5,688 nucleotides of DNA, taken from contig JAILIJ010000368.1 of the NCBI GenBank assembly GCA_024695315.1, positions 1 through 5,688 on the forward strand, read 5' to 3'. Below the pieces are notes generated by a model. It worked only from the letters and a program-made list of their open reading frames with translations, had not been told where the DNA came from and made no database searches. Positions 1 through 5,688 of the stretch are shown piece by piece. The DNA is from Bacteroidaceae bacterium. Its GTDB lineage: Bacteria; Bacteroidota; Bacteroidia; Bacteroidales; Bacteroidaceae. A program made the translations under genes and the position numbers. Every line of letters starts with the position of its first letter. Position 1 is the first letter of the stretch.

Positions 1-932
1 ATGTTAATATAAAGAAGGAGAGATTGTCTGAAATTGACAAGTTGTCAAAGAACTTCGCAAAAAGCAGTTGGACTTTTGTCGAAGGCAATATCGCGGACAA
101 GGCTTTGATTGATCAATTGTTCGAGAAATATCATATTAATATTGTCGTCAACTTAGCTGCACAGGCAGGTGTTCGTTATAGTATCTCTAATCCAGGGGCG
201 TATATAGAGAGTAATTTAGTCGGCTTTTTTAATATTCTTGAGGCTTGTAGAAATTATCCTGTTGATCATTTAGTATATGCATCTTCGTCGAGTGTTTACG
301 GCTCTAACAAGAAGGTGCCATATAGTACTGATGATAAGGTGGATAATCCTGTTAGTCTTTATGCAGCTACCAAAAAGAGTAACGAATTAATGGCGCATGC
401 ATATAGTAAATTGTATAATATTCCGAGTACAGGATTGCGCTTTTTTACTGTGTATGGCCCTGCAGGACGTCCAGATATGGCTTATTTCGGCTTTACGAAT
501 AAATTGAGGGAGGGTAAAACCATACAGATCTTCAATTATGGTCATTGCAAACGAGATTTTACTTTTGTAGATGATATTGTAGAGGGCGTTGTGTGTATAA
601 TGCAGCATGCTCCAGAGAAGAAACTCGGCGAAGATGGTCTGCCAATTCCTCCATACAAGGTTTATAACATAGGAAATAATAGCCCAGAAAACTTGTTGGA
701 TTTTGTCCAAATATTGCAAGAAGAATTAATTCGTGCAAAAGTATTGCCACAGGATTATGACTTTGAAGCCCATAAGCAATTGGTAGCTATGCAGCCAGGA
801 GATGTGCCTGTCACTTATGCGGACACGACTCCTTTGGAAGAAGATTTTGGTTTTAAGCCTGCAACTCCTTTGCGTCAGGGACTACGTGCCTTTTCGGAGT
901 GGTATGCCAGCTATTACGGTATTGTGGAATAA
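1..932 (+). CDS. UDP-glucuronate 4-epimerase, 5' end cut off by window edge
   Basis: This is an extended short-chain dehydrogenase/reductase that most likely interconverts UDP-glucuronate and UDP-galacturonate in the cytoplasm, using bound NAD. The frame is open to the left edge: bases 1-2 finish a codon and bases 3-23 read VNIKKER, which continues into LSEID. That matches the family's conserved YYDVNLKxxRL segment, so the TTG at 24 is an internal leucine codon and the AAGGAG at 15-20 is coding. Roughly 40 N-terminal residues, including the GxxGxxG nucleotide-binding loop, lie outside the window. Counting from the TTG as residue 1, the visible motifs are LAAQAGVRY (44-52), SSSSVYG (87-93), the catalytic pair Y113 and K117 in YAATK, FFTVYGPAGRPDMAYF (140-155) and KRDFTFVDDIVEG (176-188). 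The LAAQAGVRY and GRPDMA signatures favour this activity over GalE or RmlB. The C-terminus looks complete. The next gene starts 15 bases downstream, and the ugd two genes on supplies its substrate. Family assignment is firm; exact substrate is inferred. Confidence 0.93.
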   Translation, partial: VNIKKERLSEIDKLSKNFAKSSWTFVEGNIADKALIDQLFEKYHINIVVNLAAQAGVRYSISNPGAYIESNLVGFFNILEACRNYPVDHLVYASSSSVYGSNKKVPYSTDDKVDNPVSLYAATKKSNELMAHAYSKLYNIPSTGLRFFTVYGPAGRPDMAYFGFTNKLREGKTIQIFNYGHCKRDFTFVDDIVEGVVCIMQHAPEKKLGEDGLPIPPYKVYNIGNNSPENLLDFVQILQEELIRAKVLPQDYDFEAHKQLVAMQPGDVPVTYADTTPLEEDFGFKPATPLRQGLRAFSEWYASYYGIVE

Positions 933-947
933 TTTTCTTTTTGACTG

Positions 948-2039
948 ATGAGTAGCAACCTCTATCCTTTATTATTTCAGCCTAATCTTAAAACTGTAGT
1001 TTGGGGTGGTCATAGACTGACCGATTATAAAGGTTTGGATTCTTGTGTATTTAATAAAGGTCCATACGGCGAAAGTTGGGAGGTAAGTGCTGTTCAAGGC
1101 AGCGAAAGTGTTATATCAAATGGAGCCTATTTGGGTCAAAGTCTTTCTGACGTAATTTCTAAATTCCCAGTTGAAATTCTAGGAGAAAAAACTTTTGAAA
1201 AATATGGCGCTAAATTGCCGTTATTGATGAAGTTCATAGATGCAGATAAGGATCTTAGTATTCAAGTGCATCCGAATGACGAGATGGCTAAGCGTGAACA
1301 TGGGAAACTGGGTAAGAGCGAAATGTGGTATGTCATAGATGCTAAACCTGGAAGTTTCTTGTACGCTGGTTTCAAAGAAAGAATTTCTCCATATGAATAC
1401 AAAAAGAGGGTAGAGGATGGTACGATAACATCCGTACTGGCGAAGCACGAGGTCCATACAGGTGACGTATTTTATTTGCCTGCAGGCCGAGTACATGCTA
1501 TATGTAGCGGTATTCTGTTGGCAGAAATACAGCAATCCTCTGATGTCACATATCGTATTTTCGATTACAATAGGCCAGGATTGGATGGCCGTCCACGTGA
1601 ATTGCATACGAATTTAGCTGCCCAGGCTCTTGATTTCAATGTAGAAGACGATTATCGTACTCAATATTCAAGTGAAGATAATGCAGCTAAGAGCATCATC
1701 AGTACTCCATTTTTTTCTTGCCGCTTACTAAATCTATCAAAAAGTAATCTTGATTCTATTGGCACTGATATAGAATCTTCTTTCCATCGTAATTTGCTTA
1801 AATACGATTCATTCATCATTACGACTTGTATAGAAGGAAAATGTAGAATTTCAAGTCGAATCAATGAAACACAGATAGAATTGTCTTCTGGCAATTCTGC
1901 TTTGATTCCTGCAGTATTGGCTGATTACGATGTTGTTCCATTAACGACTCAATGTAAACTTTTAGATTCTTTTGTCGATAATAAAGATCAATCGTTAACC
2001 TCAAAGTTTACTCGCTTCTTGCATTTGTCAAGTAAATAG
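948..2039 (+). CDS. manA: Mannose-6-phosphate isomerase, class I (phosphomannose isomerase)
   Basis: This is a cytoplasmic zinc enzyme that interconverts fructose-6-phosphate and mannose-6-phosphate, the first step towards GDP-mannose and GDP-fucose. The 363-residue product has the two-cupin layout of the family. Near the N-terminus are VVWGGHRL (17-24) and GESWEVS (41-47). The metal site is readable as Q106 and H108 in SIQVHPND, E125 in GKSEMWYV and H183 in PAGRVHAI. EIQQSSDVTYRIFDYNR (193-209) closes the active-site cupin. Residues from about 231 on form a weakly conserved second cupin, in which SGNSALIPA (314-322) is the typical final element. The protein is some 40 residues longer than the roughly 315-325 usual for short bacterial forms; the excess is in the second half. 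The ATG at 948 is chosen because MSSNLYPLLFQP aligns with the usual family N-terminus. No Shine-Dalgarno sequence precedes it, only a T-rich stretch. It sits 15 bases after the epimerase and 18 before ugd, so co-transcription is likely. Confidence 0.93.
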   Translation: MSSNLYPLLFQPNLKTVVWGGHRLTDYKGLDSCVFNKGPYGESWEVSAVQGSESVISNGAYLGQSLSDVISKFPVEILGEKTFEKYGAKLPLLMKFIDADKDLSIQVHPNDEMAKREHGKLGKSEMWYVIDAKPGSFLYAGFKERISPYEYKKRVEDGTITSVLAKHEVHTGDVFYLPAGRVHAICSGILLAEIQQSSDVTYRIFDYNRPGLDGRPRELHTNLAAQALDFNVEDDYRTQYSSEDNAAKSIISTPFFSCRLLNLSKSNLDSIGTDIESSFHRNLLKYDSFIITTCIEGKCRISSRINETQIELSSGNSALIPAVLADYDVVPLTTQCKLLDSFVDNKDQSLTSKFTRFLHLSSK

Positions 2040-2057
2040 TTTTATACGACCTTATAT

Positions 2058-3470
2058 ATGAATAAAAAAATTGCAGTAGCAGGCACTGGTTATGTCGGTT
2101 TGAGTATTGCAACTTTATTGGCTCAACATAATCACGTAACAGCAGTTGATGTAATAGCTGAAAAAGTAGAAAAGATTAACAACCGTGTTTCTCCAATTCA
2201 GGATGAGTACATAGAGAAATATCTTGCTGAAAAAGAACTCGATTTAACGGCCACTCTTGATGGAAGATCTGCATATAAGGATGCTGATTTCGTAGTTATT
2301 GCAGCTCCAACTAATTATGACCCTATAAAGAATTATTTTGATACATCGCATGTAGAAGAGGTAATTGACCTTGTCCTTGAAGTGAATCCAGCGGCTATAA
2401 TGGTTATAAAATCGACTATACCAGTTGGCTACTGCCGTTCTTTGTATCAGAAATATGCTAAACGAATTTGTAGTGTTGATGGTCCCCAAACATCTTCAAA
2501 TGTATCAAACAAAAGAACAAACTTTAATCTAATTTTTTCTCCGGAATTTCTCCGAGAGTCTAAAGCACTTTATGATAATTTATACCCATCGCGTATCATC
2601 GTTGGATATCCTAAGATCATAGAAAGAGATGAGTTCCAGAATGAGAACGAAGCTATTATATCTATATCTGATCCAGAATATTTGAAGACTAAAGCTCAAG
2701 AGTTCGCAAATTTGCTTCTAGAAGGTGCTATTGGACATCAGCCGGAAAGCAAAGAGCAGAGTGTTGACCATGAGGGGGAGGGAATTTCTAATCCTAAAGG
2801 AATTCCAGTCCTGCTGATGGGCCTTAAAGAAGCAGAAGCTGTAAAATTATTCTCTAATACTTATCTCGCTCTTCGAGTTAGTTTTTTCAACGAACTTGAT
2901 ACTTATGCAGAGGTAAAAGGACTTGATACTGCGGCAATCATCAATGGAGTAGGTTTGGATCCGCGCATTGGAACTCATTATAATAACCCCAGTTTTGGAT
3001 ATGGAGGATATTGTCTTCCCAAAGATACAAAGCAATTATTGGCCAATTATCAGGATGTTCCTCAGAATATGATGACAGCCATAGTTGAAAGCAACCGTAC
3101 TCGCAAGGATTTCATAGCAGATCAAATTCTTAAGAAAGCTGGTTATTATGAGGCTTCAGCACAATGGAATAGCTCTAAGGAGAAGCCTATCGTGATTGGT
3201 GTATATCGTTTGACAATGAAATCAAATAGTGACAATTTCCGTCAATCAGCGATTCAAGGTGTAATGAAACGAATTAAAGCTAAGGGAGCTGAAGTTATAA
3301 TATATGAGCCAACGCTTCCAGATGGTTCTACATTCTTTGGCAGTTTAGTTGTGAATGACATTAATCTGTTTAAGTCTAAATCTCAAGTTATCATTGCTAA
3401 TCGTAATGATGATATTTTTAGTGATGTAATTGGTAAAGTATATACTAGAGATTTATTCCGCAGAGAATGA
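2058..3470 (+). CDS. ugd: UDP-glucose 6-dehydrogenase with expanded loops
   Basis: This cytoplasmic enzyme oxidises UDP-glucose to UDP-glucuronate with two NAD+. The product feeds the epimerase encoded at the left of the window. The N-terminal Rossmann motif is GTGYVG (9-14). Other landmarks are KSTIPVG (118-124), FSPEFLRE (160-167, with E163 and E167), K263 and N267 in VKLFSNTYLALR, and FGYGGYCLPKD (313-323) with the catalytic cysteine C319 and D323. The C-terminal UDP-binding domain includes GVYRLTMKSNSDNFR (381-395) and ends in VYTRDLFRRE. The overall pattern is that of the short enterobacterial/streptococcal Ugd (about 390-400 residues), not a UDP-ManNAc dehydrogenase. At 470 residues it is about 80 longer. 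The excess lies in loops near residues 135-156, 184-208, 226-248 and 360-375, while the spacing from K263 to C319 is unchanged. The frame is intact and all catalytic residues are present, so it is probably active. The ATG at 2058 starts directly before the Rossmann strand. Two stop codons, TGA TGA, lie in tandem at 3468-3473. Confidence 0.95.
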   Translation: MNKKIAVAGTGYVGLSIATLLAQHNHVTAVDVIAEKVEKINNRVSPIQDEYIEKYLAEKELDLTATLDGRSAYKDADFVVIAAPTNYDPIKNYFDTSHVEEVIDLVLEVNPAAIMVIKSTIPVGYCRSLYQKYAKRICSVDGPQTSSNVSNKRTNFNLIFSPEFLRESKALYDNLYPSRIIVGYPKIIERDEFQNENEAIISISDPEYLKTKAQEFANLLLEGAIGHQPESKEQSVDHEGEGISNPKGIPVLLMGLKEAEAVKLFSNTYLALRVSFFNELDTYAEVKGLDTAAIINGVGLDPRIGTHYNNPSFGYGGYCLPKDTKQLLANYQDVPQNMMTAIVESNRTRKDFIADQILKKAGYYEASAQWNSSKEKPIVIGVYRLTMKSNSDNFRQSAIQGVMKRIKAKGAEVIIYEPTLPDGSTFFGSLVVNDINLFKSKSQVIIANRNDDIFSDVIGKVYTRDLFRRE

Positions 3471-3514
3471 TGAAATATTTTGGGTTTTAATAACGGAGAA
3501 AGATCTACTTAAAA

Positions 3515-3536
3515 TTTAATTACTGAGGTAATTCAA
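3515..3536 (+). terminator. Hairpin after ugd, possible weak terminator or mRNA 3' end structure
   Basis: AATTAC (3518-3523) and GTAATT (3528-3533) are perfect reverse complements around the four-base loop TGAG. After one T/C mismatch the stem gains two more pairs (3515-3516 with 3535-3536). It lies 45 bases past the ugd stop. The stem is AT-rich and no T-run follows directly; the nearest T6 is at 3553-3558. A classic intrinsic terminator is therefore doubtful. It could equally be an attenuation or RNA-stability element, or chance in AT-rich DNA. Confidence 0.25.
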
Positions 3537-3585
3537 GGGTAGGAAATTGTGATTTTTTCCAATTAGGAACGATTAAAAATACCCT
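3536..3585. repeat. Imperfect inverted repeat upstream of the dehydratase gene
   Basis: AGGGTA (3536-3541) is the exact reverse complement of TACCCT (3580-3585). Inside it, ATTTTT (3552-3557) pairs with AAAAAT (3575-3580), and TTCC (3557-3560) with GGAA (3566-3569) around AATTA. An alternative inner pairing is GGAAA (3542-3546) with TTTCC (3556-3560). These options share bases, so they cannot all form together. The sequence could switch between folds or be an operator-like palindrome. It also holds a direct repeat, TAGGAA, at 3540-3545 and 3564-3569. No known regulator site was recognised. Confidence 0.3.
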
Positions 3586-3669
3586 ACTTAGAGATATATT
3601 GATTAGATTATGCGGATTTGAAAGGAAGATATTATTATAGCTTCCAGTTCGTAAAATTTGGGATTAATT

Positions 3670-5610
3670 ATGAGTTTTGTACAAAAAATTACAGATTGGT
3701 ACTTTACGAAGCGAGCTGTCCCCTATTGGTGTGTGCTTATAGTTGATTGTATTATAGTCTTGTTTTCTGGGCTTGTTTGTAGTTATATAGAAATAGGAGG
3801 GTTAGGATTGACCAATGTATGGTGGGAAACTGTCTCCGGAATGGCTTGTTGCATGCCTGTATATATTGCATGTTTTCATTTGTTTCACACTTATAAAGGA
3901 ATTGTTCGTTATTCGTCGTATGAAGATTTTTTCAGATTAACGAAAGCTACATTAATAGCATCCGTATTGGTATCTTTTATTGGCCATTTTGTAAATTGCA
4001 AATGTCTAATTATCCCTGACTTAAAATCAGCACTAATCATTTGTGTTATCAGCATTTTCTTAATGTGGGTAGTTCGTCTGTTAGTGAAAGCTTCATATGA
4101 AAGTTTTAGTATCAATAAGGCAATACCTGTAGCAATTTATGGTACACAGGCTGGAGGTTTAGCCATTGCAAATAGTATACGTGCTGTTCGAGAGAAAAAG
4201 TATCTTCTTCAGGCTTTTATCACTGATAGAGAAGAACGCGCAGGAATCTATTTGTTGGGAAAGAAAGTCTATTTGAATGAGGCAGGAATTGCAGAAAGAA
4301 TGCAAGATGAGCGCGTGCAGGCATTGTTAGTCTCCCCTTTAAAATCAGATCTTTTCCGTAATAACCAGAAGATGGTAGATGAATTTACCTGTGCTGGGAT
4401 TAAGATCTTGATTATGCCTGAGGCGGAAGAGTGGGATGGAAAGAGTGATATATCATATCAGCAATTCAAAGAAGTTGAAATTGAAGATCTCCTTCCTCGA
4501 GATAAGATTGAAGTAGATATGAAAGCAATTGGAACAATGCTTTCAGGGAAACGAATTCTTATTACAGGAGCTGCTGGGTCTATAGGTTCTGAGATGTCAC
4601 GACAAGTAGCAAAGTTTAATCCAGCAGAACTGGTGTTGGTTGATCAGGCAGAAACTCCAATGCACGATGTCCGTCTCTATATGGCGAACAACCATAAAGA
4701 TCTTAAGGTATGGACGATTGTCGGCTCAATTACAAACCAAGAACAGATGGAGCATATCTTTTCTGAACATAAGCCAGAATATGTTTTCCATGCAGCTGCA
4801 TATAAACATGTTCCTATGATGGAGGACAATCCGGCTATGGCTGTCCAAAATAACATTTATGGTACTCGAGTTATCGCAGATCTTGCTGTAAAATACGAAA
4901 CGAAGAAATTCGTAATGATTTCAACAGATAAGGCTGTTAATCCAACAAATGTCATGGGTTGCAGCAAGCGTATCTGTGAAATTTATTGTCAAGCTCTAAA
5001 TAATAAATTGTGGGAAGAGACCCAAAGAACAGGGAAACCAACAACTCAGTTCATAACAACTCGTTTTGGAAATGTCCTCGGGTCAAATGGTTCTGTTATT
5101 CCTATTTTTAGAGAGCAGATTCGCAAAGGTGGTCCAGTAATGGTTACTCATCCCGATATTATTCGCTATTTCATGCTCATCCCAGAGGCTTGTAAGTTAG
5201 TACTTGAAGCAGGCACTATGGGCAAAGGTGGAGAAATCTTTGTTTTTGACATGGGAGAACCAGTTAAGATTGTAGATCTTGCAAAACGTATGATTAAACT
5301 CTCTGGCGCAAAGAATATTGAAATTCAATTTTCAGGACTTCGTGATGGAGAAAAGCTTTATGAAGAAGTTCTAAATGATGCAGAACAAACTAAACCGACA
5401 GTAAACCCTAAGATTAAAGTCGCTTCTGTTCGTGAGTATCCATATGAACTCGCACAGAAAAATGAAGAAGAGCTACTATCGTTATCTTGCTCTTTTAACG
5501 ATATGTCTATTGTTAAAAAAATGAAAGAAATAGTTCCAGAGTATAAAAGTCAGCATAGTAAATATCAAGAGTTAGATAATTTGAACTTAAAAAGAATAGA
5601 TAATAATTAA
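3670..5610 (+). CDS. Membrane-bound nucleotide-sugar 4,6-dehydratase, CapD/WbpM/PglF type
   Basis: This is probably an inner-membrane UDP-HexNAc 4,6-dehydratase that makes UDP-4-keto-6-deoxy-HexNAc for deoxy-aminosugars such as QuiNAc, FucNAc or bacillosamine. The TTG at 3658 would add four residues, but the ATG at 3670 is preferred and gives 646 residues, in the family's usual 590-670 range. Four membrane segments lie near residues 17-40, 54-72, 93-108 and 120-139. The KR before the first and the basic loop between the second and third suggest a cytoplasmic N-terminus. A first Rossmann-like domain begins near 153 (VAIYGTQAGG). The catalytic SDR domain starts with the NAD loop GAAGSIGSE (300-308). 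It continues with HAAAYKHVPMMED (374-386), STDKAVNPTN (418-427), MGCSK (429-433), TTRFGNVLGSNGSVIP (463-478) and GLRDGEKLYEE (556-566). Methionine 429 occupies the usual YxxxK tyrosine position, as in the WbpM-type S-M-K triad. Nine cysteines fall in the membrane domain. Whether the product keeps or inverts C5 and which sugar is used cannot be read from sequence. Confidence 0.93.
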   Translation: MSFVQKITDWYFTKRAVPYWCVLIVDCIIVLFSGLVCSYIEIGGLGLTNVWWETVSGMACCMPVYIACFHLFHTYKGIVRYSSYEDFFRLTKATLIASVLVSFIGHFVNCKCLIIPDLKSALIICVISIFLMWVVRLLVKASYESFSINKAIPVAIYGTQAGGLAIANSIRAVREKKYLLQAFITDREERAGIYLLGKKVYLNEAGIAERMQDERVQALLVSPLKSDLFRNNQKMVDEFTCAGIKILIMPEAEEWDGKSDISYQQFKEVEIEDLLPRDKIEVDMKAIGTMLSGKRILITGAAGSIGSEMSRQVAKFNPAELVLVDQAETPMHDVRLYMANNHKDLKVWTIVGSITNQEQMEHIFSEHKPEYVFHAAAYKHVPMMEDNPAMAVQNNIYGTRVIADLAVKYETKKFVMISTDKAVNPTNVMGCSKRICEIYCQALNNKLWEETQRTGKPTTQFITTRFGNVLGSNGSVIPIFREQIRKGGPVMVTHPDIIRYFMLIPEACKLVLEAGTMGKGGEIFVFDMGEPVKIVDLAKRMIKLSGAKNIEIQFSGLRDGEKLYEEVLNDAEQTKPTVNPKIKVASVREYPYELAQKNEEELLSLSCSFNDMSIVKKMKEIVPEYKSQHSKYQELDNLNLKRIDNN

Positions 5611-5631
5611 ATTATAAAATGTTTTATAGTT
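5610..5631. repeat. AT-only palindrome just after the dehydratase stop
   Basis: TATAAAA (5613-5619) and TTTTATA (5622-5628) are perfect reverse complements separated by TG. A T-G wobble and two further A-T pairs extend the arms to 5610 and 5631, so the structure overlaps the last base of the stop codon. With no G-C pair in the stem it would be weak as a terminator, and no T-tract follows. It may be a modest 3'-end structure or simply AT-rich chance. Confidence 0.3.
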
Positions 5632-5688
5632 AATATTCTCATTGGTATTTATTGTATTTCATAACAGAACAAAAAATGTGAGAGATAG
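5632..5688. other. Non-coding right edge of window
   Basis: No supported gene is seen in these last bases. The ATG at 5676 is followed at once by TGA. A GTG at 5678 opens a frame (GTG AGA GAT) that runs off the edge, but three codons are too few to judge. In loci of this type an export or chain-length gene often follows the dehydratase gene, but nothing visible here shows that. Confidence 0.5.

Larger units (their letters stand above)
3471..3669. other. Intergenic gap of 199 bases with inverted repeats
   Basis: This is the only sizeable non-coding gap between genes in the window; the other two spacers are 15 and 18 bases. It is AT-rich. The one forward ATG seen in it (3610) hits a stop after three codons, and I see no other plausible small gene. 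It begins with a second in-frame TGA (3471-3473) behind the ugd stop and contains the hairpin candidates listed separately. A TTTG at 3617-3620 and a TATAGCTT at 3636-3643 are loosely reminiscent of the Bacteroidota -33/-7 promoter pattern (TTTG, then TAnnTTTG about 19-21 bases later). The spacing and the -7 match are poor, so no promoter is called. The size and structure suggest that the dehydratase gene may have its own expression control or be partly uncoupled from the upstream genes. Confidence 0.6.

Noticed and set aside
24..932. A complete 302-residue epimerase starting at the TTG at 24
   Set aside because: It would lack the N-terminal NAD-binding loop; the frame is open upstream and matches the conserved family segment, so the gene is cut by the window edge.
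2463..2801. Ugd inserts as an intein or mobile-element insertion
   Set aside because: Each is only about 15-25 residues, in frame, with no intein motif, terminal repeat or target duplication.
3617..3660. Bacteroidota-type promoter: TTTG at 3617-3620 with TATAGCTT (3636-3643) or AAAATTTG (3653-3660) as -7 element
   Set aside because: The first pairing has wrong spacing and a poor -7 match. The second misses the leading T, is too far from the TTTG, and would put the transcript start almost at the ATG.
3658..3669. TTG start for the dehydratase, adding MGLI
   Set aside because: An ATG lies four codons downstream, no Shine-Dalgarno sequence supports the TTG, and family members usually begin with a few polar or basic residues before the first membrane segment, as the ATG start does.
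3471..3669. Invertible promoter or phase-variation switch like those of Bacteroides capsule loci
   Set aside because: The inverted repeats are only 4-6 bases and overlap each other; no pair of long flanking recombinase sites or invertase gene is visible.
387..4115. Reverse-strand open frames within the four genes (for example 1221-1607 and 387-719)
   Set aside because: They lie fully inside genes with strong family matches on the + strand, and their translations show no recognisable domain.
5676..5688. Start of a next gene at ATG 5676 or GTG 5678
   Set aside because: The ATG is followed directly by TGA, and the GTG frame has only three codons before the edge, too little to support a call.

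Overview
The window is a stretch of a surface-polysaccharide (capsule, exopolysaccharide or O-antigen) biosynthesis locus from an AT-rich bacterium. The likely source is a member of Bacteroidota, probably order Bacteroidales. This rests on the close family resemblance of all four proteins as I know them, on gene starts that lack a recognisable Shine-Dalgarno sequence, and on the low G+C. The genus cannot be fixed from the sequence alone. No RNA gene, CRISPR array, insertion sequence or phage gene was seen.

Layout: all four genes are on the + strand. (1) 1-932 is the 3' part of a UDP-glucuronate 4-epimerase gene that runs off the left edge. An apparent start at 24 is internal to the gene. (2) 948-2039 is class I mannose-6-phosphate isomerase (manA). 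(3) 2058-3470 is UDP-glucose 6-dehydrogenase (ugd), with the canonical catalytic residues but about 80 residues longer than the short bacterial form. These three genes are separated by only 15 and 18 bases and are almost certainly one transcript. A 199-base AT-rich gap (3471-3669) follows, with several inverted repeats. (4) 3670-5610 is a membrane-anchored nucleotide-sugar 4,6-dehydratase of the CapD/WbpM/PglF type. The last 78 bases are non-coding as far as can be seen and include a weak AT palindrome.

How the genes fit together: Ugd oxidises UDP-glucose to UDP-glucuronate, and the epimerase converts that to UDP-galacturonate. ManA links fructose-6-phosphate to mannose-6-phosphate, the entry to GDP-mannose and GDP-fucose. 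The dehydratase probably makes UDP-4-keto-6-deoxy-HexNAc, the precursor of sugars such as QuiNAc, FucNAc or bacillosamine. The window is therefore a sugar-nucleotide precursor module. No glycosyltransferase, flippase, polymerase or export gene is in view.

Nothing here looks like an undescribed system. The points most worth checking are the loop expansions in Ugd, the structured gap before the dehydratase gene, the cysteine-rich membrane domain of the dehydratase, and the mis-start trap at the left edge.
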